Below are positions 25,460 to 33,047 of a stretch of DNA of 54,296 nucleotides, one piece after another. Below the pieces are notes generated by a model. It made no database searches, was not told the DNA's origin, and saw only the letters and a program-made list of their open reading frames with translations. The stretch is from NCBI RefSeq assembly GCF_016901695.1, contig NZ_JACJKS010000016.1, positions 1 to 54,296 of the forward strand. Reading direction: 5' to 3'. The stretch comes from Mordavella massiliensis (GTDB taxonomy: Bacteria > Bacillota > Clostridia > Lachnospirales > Lachnospiraceae). How positions within the stretch are numbered: the first letter of the stretch is position 1; every line of letters starts with the position of its first letter. The position numbers were made by a program, and so were the translations under genes.

Positions 25460-27124
25460 CTACCGGTAACCGCCCCGGATCAGGTGAAGCTTCCGACATA
25501 CAGTCACAAGCAGGGCCCCCTTCGGCGCTGCCAGGAGTTCTTCCTCCGTGACGCCGCCAAGTCCGACGAGACTGACTCCATAGGCGATCACTGCTGCAAT
25601 AATAGCGAACACAGCCGCGGCCATCGGTCCGATGAAGAGTTCGCAGAGAAGATGCACAAGGAGGGCGATCACGCCCATGATCACCGCCGCGATGCAGGGG
25701 ATCACAAAGGTCTTCCGTCGTTCCTGTATATATCCGCATGTTTCCCGGAGATCATGGGCATTCAGGATACAGATGGAAGCGGCAAAAACAATCTTGCTGA
25801 TGGGAATGGAGTAAATCTCCCATTTAAAGACGACAAGCATGATAAAGAGCGCCACAATGTGGATCACAAGAGAGACCGCCGCGTTCTTTACCGGCTTTGC
25901 CATATAGTCCAGCCCCTGCAGCGCCGCGTTCGTCACAGTGGAGAGGCAGAAAAACACAACGGAAATACCGCCGATCCGGAGCATCAGCGCCGGGATGGCG
26001 TTGTCCTGTGTGAAGTACAGAAGATCCAGGATCGGCCCCGCCAGCGTGATAAAGCCCGCCGCGCAGGGGATGGCGATCAGCATGTTGAACCGGGAGACCA
26101 TATTGATCTTGCTGTGGATCTGCTTCCGGTTCCCGGTCTGTATGGTGGCCACCAGACTCGGGATGAAGGAGGCGGCCAGTGCGCTGGCCACGCTTAAGGG
26201 GATGTTCGTCATGGTGTCGTACTGCCCGTTCAGCATGCCAAGAAGGGAGGTGTACTCCTTCTCCGCCATGCCCTGGGCGGCCATGATATTGGAAAACATC
26301 GTCTGATCCACAATGTTGCAGATATTATACACTGTTGCACTCAGAATGACCGGTGCGATGGTGAGCAGGAGGATCTTGTACACCTGTCCCATACTCTCCT
26401 GCCGCCGTGTCCGGTCCCGCCGCATCTGCCGCTTCAGCCTTGTCCGGTAAGCCCCGAAGACAAACAGGAGGAAGAGGAGCGCTGTCAGGGCGCCGATCAC
26501 TGTACCCAGCGTAGCGCCCGCGGCCGCGAACGCCGCGCCGTAAGTCTCCTTCTGGGCCCCGGAGGCCATAGCCTGCCCGGTCCGCATGAGAAGGTAGGCC
26601 CCCACCACGCTTACGATCGCGTTGATGAGCTGCTCTGCCACCTGGGAGACCGCCGTCGGGATCATGGTGCCGTAGCCCTGGAAAAAGCCCCGCAGCACAC
26701 CGAGGATGGCGACGATCAGGATACAGGGGGCCAGGACGCGCAGGGCGTAGACGCTCATTCCCATCTTCAGGATATGCTCCGAAATAAAGCTGGCCCCGAA
26801 AAAGACAATGGCGGTCACGATACCGCCCGACACAATCCCGAAGCTCATGGCTCCCTTGAAGACCCGGTACGCATTTTTATACTGTCCTGTAGATACCCGC
26901 GCGGACACGAGCTTTGACACAGCCATGGGAAGGCTGTAGGAAGTGAGCATCAGCGCCAGGCTGTACACCTGGAACACAACGCCGTAGTAGCCGTTTCCCT
27001 CGCTGCCCATGATATTGGTAAGGGGGATGCGGTAGGCCAGACCGACCACCTTTGTGATCATGGCCGCCGCTGCCAGGATCGTTCCCTGGGCCAGAAAATT
27101 CGTTCCTTTGTTCTTGCTAGACAT
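25460..27124 (-). CDS. MOP-superfamily lipid/polysaccharide flippase (SpoVB/MurJ-like)
   Basis: A 554-residue membrane protein with about fourteen hydrophobic segments, starting with GTNFLAQGTILAAAAMITKVVGLAYRIPL, cut here only to show the SpoVB-type opening. Members of the MurJ/SpoVB/RfbX group flip lipid-linked sugars, including lipid II, across the membrane; in sporulating Bacillota SpoVB acts in spore cortex synthesis. A basic cytoplasmic loop is seen near residue 240 (RTRLKRQMRRDRTRRQE). The ATG at 27122-27124 is favoured, with GGAG nine bases upstream; a GTG at 27139 is possible. It lies eight bases or so beyond ybeY. Confidence 0.85.
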   Translation of the reverse strand: MSSKNKGTNFLAQGTILAAAAMITKVVGLAYRIPLTNIMGSEGNGYYGVVFQVYSLALMLTSYSLPMAVSKLVSARVSTGQYKNAYRVFKGAMSFGIVSGGIVTAIVFFGASFISEHILKMGMSVYALRVLAPCILIVAILGVLRGFFQGYGTMIPTAVSQVAEQLINAIVSVVGAYLLMRTGQAMASGAQKETYGAAFAAAGATLGTVIGALTALLFLLFVFGAYRTRLKRQMRRDRTRRQESMGQVYKILLLTIAPVILSATVYNICNIVDQTMFSNIMAAQGMAEKEYTSLLGMLNGQYDTMTNIPLSVASALAASFIPSLVATIQTGNRKQIHSKINMVSRFNMLIAIPCAAGFITLAGPILDLLYFTQDNAIPALMLRIGGISVVFFCLSTVTNAALQGLDYMAKPVKNAAVSLVIHIVALFIMLVVFKWEIYSIPISKIVFAASICILNAHDLRETCGYIQERRKTFVIPCIAAVIMGVIALLVHLLCELFIGPMAAAVFAIIAAVIAYGVSLVGLGGVTEEELLAAPKGALLVTVCRKLHLIRGGYR

Positions 27125-27147
27125 AGTTTGCCGCTCCACACTTTCTC

Positions 27148-27642
27148 TTATCGTAAAATCCCGAGCTGTTCCAGGATCTCTCTTTGCTTCTGCTCCATCA
27201 CGAGGCGTTCTTCCTCCCCGATGTGGTCATATCCTGTTAAGTGTAACACAGAATGGGCGATTAAGAAAGCAAATTCTCTTTTCGGGGAATGGCCGTAAGC
27301 CGCGGCCTGCTCCAGGACCCTCTCCTTGGAGATCACGATGTCGCCCAGAACGAGCTCCCCGCTTTCCGGGTCAAAGCAGTCCTCCTCATCCTCCAGAAAT
27401 CCGAATTCCCCGGGCGCCTCATACTCCACCATGGGGAAGGAAAGCACATCTGTCGGCCGGTCGATCCCGCGGAACTGCCGGTTCATCTCGTGGATCTGTT
27501 CGTCTGTCGTCAGCAGGAGGTTTACCTGCGCCTCGTAGGGACAGCCCACATAGTCAAGAGCCGCGTCCACGACTTCCCGCGCGAGCTCCTCGCAGGGAAG
27601 CGGAAGGCGCAGGCTCCCTTCTTCCTCAAAATACAGTGCCAT
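27148..27642 (-). CDS. ybeY: endoribonuclease YbeY
   Basis: A 164-residue metal-dependent RNase acting in 16S rRNA 3' end maturation and ribosome quality control. The zinc-binding signature HSVLHLTGYDH is complete near residue 130, and the earlier MNRQFRGIDRPTDVLSFP is the conserved core. The ATG follows GAAGGAG with a normal gap. It comes directly after phoH (one base between the coding regions), the usual bacterial pairing, but the 7TM-HD gene yqfF often found between them in Bacillota is absent. Confidence 0.95.
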   Translation of the reverse strand: MALYFEEEGSLRLPLPCEELAREVVDAALDYVGCPYEAQVNLLLTTDEQIHEMNRQFRGIDRPTDVLSFPMVEYEAPGEFGFLEDEEDCFDPESGELVLGDIVISKERVLEQAAAYGHSPKREFAFLIAHSVLHLTGYDHIGEEERLVMEQKQREILEQLGILR

Positions 27643-28641
27643 TTATCTTCTCCTTCTGTCTTTTCCTCTGAATTTCTTCGCGTCCGCCTTTGCCTCATAC
27701 TCCTCGTACGCCTTGACGATCCGCTGCACAAGCGGGTGACGGACCACATCCCTGCTCGTCAGCTGGCAGATGCTGATGTCCTCTATGTTCTTCACCACGC
27801 TGACCGCCACATCCAGGCCGGATGTCTGTCCGGACGGAAGGTCCTTCTGGGTGGCGTCGCCGGTGATGACTACCTTGGATCCGAAACCGATGCGGGTCAG
27901 GAACATCTTCATCTGGGCCGGCGTCGTATTCTGCGCCTCATCCAGGATGATGAAGGCATTGTCCAGCGTCCGCCCGCGCATGTAGGCAAGGGGAGCCACC
28001 TCGATGAGTCCCTTCTCGGAATTCTTAAGGAAGCTCTCCGCTCCCATGATCTGGTAGAGGGCGTCGTAGAGCGGCCGCAGGTACGGATCGATCTTGCTCT
28101 GCAGATCCCCGGGCAGAAAGCCAAGCTTCTCCCCCGCCTCAATAGCCGGCCGGGTGAGGATGATCCGGCCCACCTCGTTGTTCTTAAATGCGGTGATCGC
28201 CATGGCCATGGCAAGATATGTCTTTCCCGTTCCCGCAGGCCCAAGGCCGAAGACGATCATCTTCTCGCGGATGGCGTCCACATATTTCTTCTGGCCGAGC
28301 GTCTTTGGCTTGATCGGTTTCCCCTGGAGCGTATGGCAGATCATATCCCTGTCGATCTCCAGCACCTTCTCCTCCTGGTCTTCCATGGAGAGGGACAGGG
28401 TGTAGTCCACATTCTGTTCCCGGATCTCCGTGCCTCTCCTGGCCAGCGCAAGGAGCTGGGAGAGCACACTCTCCGCCTTCGCCGCCTGCCTTTCATCTCC
28501 GAGTATCTTTACTGTATCGCCCCGCGGGATGAGCGTCACGTGAAGCGCGCGCTCGATCTTCTTTGCAAAGCTGTCGAACTGGCCGAACACCTGCATCTGG
28601 TATTCCGCCGGGATATCGATCGTCCGTTCATGCATTCCCAT
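27643..28641 (-). CDS. phoH: PhoH-family ATPase (PhoH-like/YbeZ)
   Basis: A 332-residue protein with a small N-terminal domain (about 1-110) and a PhoH ATPase domain. Walker A is GPAGTGKTYLAMA near residue 135, the Walker B region is AFIILDEAQNTTPAQMKMFL, and the downstream VVITGDATQKDLP motif completes the helicase-like core. YbeZ/PhoH proteins partner with YbeY in RNA metabolism. The ATG at 28639-28641 has only a modest AAGGGA site 12-13 bases upstream. It lies six bases after yqfD in the order yqfC-yqfD-phoH-ybeY known from Bacillus. Confidence 0.94.
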   Translation of the reverse strand: MGMHERTIDIPAEYQMQVFGQFDSFAKKIERALHVTLIPRGDTVKILGDERQAAKAESVLSQLLALARRGTEIREQNVDYTLSLSMEDQEEKVLEIDRDMICHTLQGKPIKPKTLGQKKYVDAIREKMIVFGLGPAGTGKTYLAMAMAITAFKNNEVGRIILTRPAIEAGEKLGFLPGDLQSKIDPYLRPLYDALYQIMGAESFLKNSEKGLIEVAPLAYMRGRTLDNAFIILDEAQNTTPAQMKMFLTRIGFGSKVVITGDATQKDLPSGQTSGLDVAVSVVKNIEDISICQLTSRDVVRHPLVQRIVKAYEEYEAKADAKKFRGKDRRRR

Positions 28642-28647
28642 TTTGTC

Positions 28648-29907
28648 TCAGTCTTCCCTTTCTGTCCGGCCTGCCGCCTCCGGCTCCGGGAGGATCTGTG
28701 AATCCGATGCCGTTCCCACAGGGCCTCGCACGGTGACCGTACCTTTTGCGGACGCCGCATTTTGCTCTGTGTATATTTTAACATCATTCTCCACAATTTC
28801 CAGTCCCTTTTTTTCCATGTCCCGGCAGGCTCTCTGAAACCGTGCGCTTAAGATTTCCCTGAGCTGCCCGTCGCTTCGCGTCTCCTTTCGCAGGCTGCAG
28901 GGAACAGCCTCCCGCACACCGTAAAAGACAGGGAAGGCGAATGCGCTGTCATGGAAAAGCTGTTTCTCTTCTGTATGATACTCTTGATCCGGATAGCTGT
29001 TCTTTACGGATCCAAAGGTCAGCGTCCACGCTCCGATCCGCAGGAAATATTCCTTCTGCCGGATCTGGCTGCCCCGGTCATAGACATAGTCTCTGACCGT
29101 AACGCTTCTTTCCTGCGTGTCTTCGTAGGAGATCCGGTACTCTCCCGTGATGTCGGCCTGCGCCTGCGTGTACCGGTATCCGGTCACTTCCCCTGCGTCA
29201 TCCGTAAGATCCATCCGCCCGCTCACCAGGATCTGCCCCTTCTTTACTTCCGCGCCGGCCCGGACGGACGGCGTGCCCTTCCGCGTCACAATGGACACGA
29301 TCCTGCAGTCCCTCTCCGCCGTCAGATCCGTCCCCCTCTCCTCCCCGGACACATTTTTTTCTTCTGTCCCCACTTCATTTTCTTTTACACGGATGATCAG
29401 TTTTGTCCCGTCGACGGCGGCGGAGACCCAGACAAAGTCATCAAATTTTCTCCTTAATTCTTCGGAGATCCGGCTGCAGTCCACATCTCCTGACGCCATA
29501 CCGCAGTAGATGTCCTCTGTGTGCAGAAAAGAGAGGATAGCTTCGTCTGTCCTCTCCCGGTTCCCCTCAATGTCGATCTCCCATATGAAGAGGGACAGGA
29601 TATAGAGCAGGGACGCGCCGAGAAAGGCCCCGGCGAAAAAGAGTTTTCTCCTTCTGAAACGGTATAAAAAAAAGGGGAGGCCATGCCGTCTGCGGACCTT
29701 CACCCTTGTACCTGTCTTGCGCAGGAACGTCCCGCTTTTCCGGAAATCCTCAAGTGAGATATACATCTCATAGGCTCCGCCGGCGGACTTGAGTCCCCAC
29801 AGATCGATCCCGCGGTATCTGCAGGCATTCAGAAAGCGCTCCGGCGAATACCCCTCCGCGCGGATCCTGAGATACCCCTTCACCCAGCGTACGATGGACA
29901 GGACCAA
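28648..29907 (-). CDS. yqfD: sporulation protein YqfD
   Basis: A 419-residue single-pass protein (membrane segment at about 88-108), with a conserved N-terminal cytoplasmic part (VKGYLRIRAEGYSPERFLNAC, shown at its core as RAEGYSPERFLNACRYRG) and an extracytoplasmic domain of about 300 residues. yqfD is a sporulation gene of the SigE regulon in B. subtilis. I place the start at the TTG of 29905-29907: the near-perfect AAGGAGG ends seven bases upstream and no ATG is suitably placed. It starts two bases after the yqfC stop. The C-terminal tail beyond the family domain is variable. Confidence 0.88.
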   Translation of the reverse strand: MVLSIVRWVKGYLRIRAEGYSPERFLNACRYRGIDLWGLKSAGGAYEMYISLEDFRKSGTFLRKTGTRVKVRRRHGLPFFLYRFRRRKLFFAGAFLGASLLYILSLFIWEIDIEGNRERTDEAILSFLHTEDIYCGMASGDVDCSRISEELRRKFDDFVWVSAAVDGTKLIIRVKENEVGTEEKNVSGEERGTDLTAERDCRIVSIVTRKGTPSVRAGAEVKKGQILVSGRMDLTDDAGEVTGYRYTQAQADITGEYRISYEDTQERSVTVRDYVYDRGSQIRQKEYFLRIGAWTLTFGSVKNSYPDQEYHTEEKQLFHDSAFAFPVFYGVREAVPCSLRKETRSDGQLREILSARFQRACRDMEKKGLEIVENDVKIYTEQNAASAKGTVTVRGPVGTASDSQILPEPEAAGRTERED

Positions 29908-29909
29908 CG

Positions 29910-30212
29910 CTACCCCTCCTTTTGCTGCCTGTATTCGATGGCGCTGACAAGGCCTGTGATCTTCATCTCCGCGTTCGTGTAGTACTCGATGCCAAGACGT
30001 CTCCCTGTCAGCCTGATCTCCCCGCTTTTTGTGCTGATGCGGATCAGTTCCTGCGTATATTCCCGGATCCCCCTGTAATTCTCGATCCGGATCTCCTGGC
30101 GCCCGACAGCGCGCAGGACGGGAAGGGAAAGGGCCAGCTCCCTGGGAATTTCCGCGGCATCCGCCATGCGTCCGCGAAGCAGCATATCTTCCTCTTTTTT
30201 TTCCCGTTTCAT
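29910..30212 (-). CDS. yqfC: sporulation protein YqfC
   Basis: A 100-residue protein of the YabP/YqfC family, with IPRELALSLPVLRAVGRQEI, then IENYRGI and LGIEYYTNAEMKITG blocks. It is usually paired with yqfD and expressed in the mother cell; molecular role unknown. Two starts are possible: the ATG at 30210-30212, whose ribosome site would lie in the stem of a strong hairpin, and the ATG at 30183-30185, which has AAAGAGGAAG at a good distance. The N-terminal MKREKKEED looks like normal family sequence, so I keep the longer form, with reserve. Confidence 0.87.
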   Translation of the reverse strand: MKREKKEEDMLLRGRMADAAEIPRELALSLPVLRAVGRQEIRIENYRGIREYTQELIRISTKSGEIRLTGRRLGIEYYTNAEMKITGLVSAIEYRQQKEG

Positions 30213-30217
30213 GACGC

Positions 30218-30256
30218 ATGCCCCACATAGCTTTCTGTTCAGTCTATGCGGGGCAT
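30218..30256 (-). promoter_or_regulatory. strong hairpin immediately upstream of yqfC
   Basis: Arms 30218-30230 and 30244-30256 pair at 12 of 13 positions around a 13-base loop. On the minus strand no T-run follows, so it is not a standard terminator. It ends five bases before the first yqfC ATG and would cover a ribosome site there. It may separate the sporulation genes from the upstream flavin reductase gene by processing or by control of translation. Confidence 0.55.
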
Positions 30257-30282
30257 ACGCTTTCTATACGGGGATATGTCTG

Positions 30283-30888
30283 TCAGATTTTTTCAAAATC
30301 CGAGGCGCCGTGCTTGCAGATGGGACATACAAAATCGTCCGGGAGCACGTCTCCTTCGTAGATGTAGCCGCAGATCCTGCAGCGCCATCCCTTCTTCTCT
30401 TCCTTCTTCTGCGGCGCCGGCTTGATGCTTGACTGGTAGTAGGCGTAGGTCGCTGACGACGCGCCATCCAGGACTTCGCCGTCTGTCACATCTGCCAGGA
30501 ACAGGGTGTGTGTGCCCAGATCCATGGTGCCTGCCACTTTTGCGCTGAGGTAGGCGTTCGTTCCCTCCGTGATATAGTAAATGCCGTTTCCGGCCCGCTT
30601 CGCGGCTTTATAGTCTGCAAATTTGTCCACGTCGCGTCCGCTCTGGAAGCCAAAATGTTTGAAGATCTCAAAGTCGGCCTGCTCCGAGAGGATGGAGACG
30701 TTGAATTCCCCGGTCCGCAGGATCATATCATGCGTGAAATTGCCCTTGTTTACGGCAAGTGTGATGCGGTTTGGCGTGGTCGTTACCTGGCCGGCCGTGT
30801 TGGTGATGCAGCCGTTGTCCCGGTCCCCCTCCTTTGCAGTCACCACAAAGAGACCATAGCTTAATCTGTACATTGCTTTTCCATCCAT
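30283..30888 (-). CDS. flavin reductase-rubredoxin fusion (high-molecular-weight rubredoxin)
   Basis: A 201-residue redox protein. Residues 1-150 are a flavin reductase-like FMN-binding split barrel (LSYGLFVVTAKEGDRDNGCI, TTTPNRITLAVNKGNFTHDM). Residues 167-201 are a rubredoxin with CRICGYIYEG and CPICKHG, the four iron-ligating cysteines. Such fusions in strict anaerobes pass electrons from NAD(P)H-linked donors to oxygen- or NO-detoxifying flavodiiron proteins. The ATG at 30886-30888 follows AAAAGGAGG. It is probably cotranscribed with the HD gene 16 bases upstream. Confidence 0.93.
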   Translation of the reverse strand: MDGKAMYRLSYGLFVVTAKEGDRDNGCITNTAGQVTTTPNRITLAVNKGNFTHDMILRTGEFNVSILSEQADFEIFKHFGFQSGRDVDKFADYKAAKRAGNGIYYITEGTNAYLSAKVAGTMDLGTHTLFLADVTDGEVLDGASSATYAYYQSSIKPAPQKKEEKKGWRCRICGYIYEGDVLPDDFVCPICKHGASDFEKI

Positions 30889-30904
30889 AGATGCGTTCCT
30901 CCTT

Positions 30905-31510
30905 TTACTCCTGATCCCCGCGCCGGATCCGTCCTGCCTCCAGATTGGGGCGGATCCAGTTCTCAAGGGCGTAGTCCCACAGCTCTTGTGATCCTCTGCA
31001 GGTATGGCTGTTCCGTTTCAGTATCTGGGAAAGCTCCACCCCGTGCTCTGTCCATGCTTTGCCGTCTGTCGCCGCGTTGAGCATCATGGGCTGCAGGTTG
31101 TCCATGCAGCGGGCAAACCGGGCTTCCGGGGTCTCGCAGGCTTCAAACTCCTCCCAGAGCAGCCGCAGCTTCTCGCCCTGGTCCTGTGGAAGCAGACCGT
31201 ACAGCCGCTGCGCCGCCTTCTGTTCCCGCTCCTTCTGGGTCCTTTTGGCATCCTCGTCGTAGGCATAGGTATCGCCTGCGTCGATCTCCACGATATCGTG
31301 GATGAGAAGCATGGTGATGGTCTTCAGGACATCGATCGCCTCGTTTGCATACTCGGAGAGAAGGAGGGTCATCACAGCCATATGCCAGGCGTGCTCTGCA
31401 TCGTTTTCCTTTCTCTGTCCGTCCGTGAGGTAGGTCTGTCTGCCGATGAATTTCTCCCGGTCGATCTCCCGTATAAAGTCGAACTGCCGGCTGATCCTCT
31501 CCTGATCCAT
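30905..31510 (-). CDS. HD-domain hydrolase (YfbR/5'-deoxynucleotidase-like)
   Basis: A 201-residue metal-dependent phosphohydrolase. The HD signature is seen as AEHAWHMAV (first His) and LLIHDIVEIDAGDTYAYD (His-Asp pair); the remaining Asp is in FARCMDNLQPMMLN. This arrangement is that of COG1896 proteins, related to YfbR 5'-nucleotidases; substrate here unknown. I use the ATG at 31508-31510 with AGGTGA six bases before; a GTG three codons upstream also exists. A good promoter is visible. Confidence 0.87.
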   Translation of the reverse strand: MDQERISRQFDFIREIDREKFIGRQTYLTDGQRKENDAEHAWHMAVMTLLLSEYANEAIDVLKTITMLLIHDIVEIDAGDTYAYDEDAKRTQKEREQKAAQRLYGLLPQDQGEKLRLLWEEFEACETPEARFARCMDNLQPMMLNAATDGKAWTEHGVELSQILKRNSHTCRGSQELWDYALENWIRPNLEAGRIRRGDQE

Positions 31511-31565
31511 ATGTATCACCTGTCCCTGTACTGAAAATCATGTGCCTTGTATAATGGCTATCTTC

Positions 31566-31594
31566 ATCTTATAGTACAGAAATTATATTGTCAA
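31566..31594 (-). promoter_or_regulatory. promoter of the HD hydrolase gene
   Basis: On the minus strand a perfect TTGACA (31589-31594), 17 bases, then TAAGAT (31566-31571). An alternative TATAAG lies two bases nearer. This may drive the HD gene, the flavin reductase-rubredoxin gene and possibly further genes. The 198-base spacer to the divergent MATE gene holds no other clear element; a TATGAT at 31659-31664 on plus could serve the MATE gene but lacks a -35. Confidence 0.6.
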
Positions 31595-31708
31595 TAAATT
31601 CTGCTTTTCGCTGCCTTATTTTCGGAATTTTATATCTTTCTTCCCATTTTTGATGGTATATGATAGACTGTCTCTTAGCGCACATAAGCATGATAAGGAG
31701 CTGTTTCT

Positions 31709-33046
31709 ATGGATACAAACGAATTTATCAAAAGACCTGTCCGGGAGATATTCTTCCGCTATCTCATCCCGGCCATCTGCGGCACGATGGTCACATCCAT
31801 CTACGTGCTGGCCGACACGATCATCGTCGGGAAGCGGCTGGGCGAGACCGCCCTGGCGGCGCTCAACATCGCCCTTCCCATCTACAATGTATTTTTTGGC
31901 CTGGGGCTCCTGTGCGGCGTGGGCGGCTCTGTCCTCATGTCCATCTGCCGCGGGAAAGGCAGAAAAGAAGAAGGGAACGCCTGCTTCTCGGCGGCCCTTC
32001 TCCTGAATCTTGGTCTGTTTCTCATCTGTCTTATACCCTGCACGGTCTTCATGGAAGACCTGGCCTGGTTCCTGGGCGGTACGCAGGAGACGATGCCCTA
32101 TATCATGGACTATATCCCCTACATCATCTGGGGCATGGGCACCTACTTCTGCTCCTCTTTCCTGCAGACATTCATCCGCAACGACGGCGCACCTAAGCTG
32201 GCCATGTGCGGCGTCATTGCAGGCGGCGTCATCAACATCATCCTGGACATCGTCTTCGTCTTTCCCATGGACATGGGAATGGCAGGGGCGGCCATAGCAA
32301 CGGTCATCGGCTCCGGTACGACGGTGGCGATCCTGTGCACCCACTTCTTCTCAAAGAAGAACCAGCTCAGGTTCTCGCTGAAGGGATTCCGGCCGGTCTT
32401 TGTCGGACGCATCTTTGCCAACGGCTTTACAAGCTTTGTCATCGAGGCTGCCTCCGGCTTTACGATCTTCTTCTTCAACCTGCAGCTCATTCGCTATCTT
32501 GGCAACACAGGGGTTACCGTGTACGGCGTCATCAGCAACACGGCCCTGGTGGTCATCTGCCTGTGCAAGGGCGTGGAGCAGGCGGCGCAGCCCATCCTCT
32601 CCATCAATCACGGCGCCGGCCAAAGAGAGCGGATCCTGAAAGTCCAGTCCCTGTCCCTGCGCACATCCCTTGTGATCTGCGCCGTGCCGGTGATCCTCGG
32701 ACTTGTGGTGCCAAACTTCTTCACCCGCATCTTCCTCACCCCAGGCGAGGAGATCCTGCACCTGGCTGCCCCGGCTGTGCGGATCTATTTTACCGGTTTT
32801 CTCTTCCTGGGCGTGAATATGGTGTTCATCTGCTACTTCCAGGCCGTGGCGAAGTCGGTGCAGTCCCTGACGCTGTGCCTGATGCGGGGGTGCGTCCTGG
32901 TCATCGCCTTCGCCTGGGCGCTGCCCCTCGCCTTTGGCAGCACCGGCATCTGGCTTGCCTTCCCGGCGGCAGAGCTCGTCACCATGGGAACCGGCCTTCT
33001 TCTGTACCGCAGGGATCTGGCTTCCACCCGCCCTGTCGCAGACTGA
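31709..33046 (+). CDS. MATE-family multidrug/metabolite exporter
   Basis: A 445-residue protein with twelve predicted membrane segments. The opening PVREIFFRYLIPAICGTMVTS and LADTIIVGKRLGETALAALN are typical of MATE exporters, which use Na+ or H+ gradients to pump cationic drugs or metabolites. The second half repeats the fold (FANGFTSFVIEAASGFTIF). Substrate cannot be read from sequence. The ATG follows AAGGAG. It is the only long plus-strand gene; its stop codon lies one base from the stop of the convergent HelD gene. Confidence 0.92.
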   Translation: MDTNEFIKRPVREIFFRYLIPAICGTMVTSIYVLADTIIVGKRLGETALAALNIALPIYNVFFGLGLLCGVGGSVLMSICRGKGRKEEGNACFSAALLLNLGLFLICLIPCTVFMEDLAWFLGGTQETMPYIMDYIPYIIWGMGTYFCSSFLQTFIRNDGAPKLAMCGVIAGGVINIILDIVFVFPMDMGMAGAAIATVIGSGTTVAILCTHFFSKKNQLRFSLKGFRPVFVGRIFANGFTSFVIEAASGFTIFFFNLQLIRYLGNTGVTVYGVISNTALVVICLCKGVEQAAQPILSINHGAGQRERILKVQSLSLRTSLVICAVPVILGLVVPNFFTRIFLTPGEEILHLAAPAVRIYFTGFLFLGVNMVFICYFQAVAKSVQSLTLCLMRGCVLVIAFAWALPLAFGSTGIWLAFPAAELVTMGTGLLLYRRDLASTRPVAD

Positions 33047-33047
33047 T

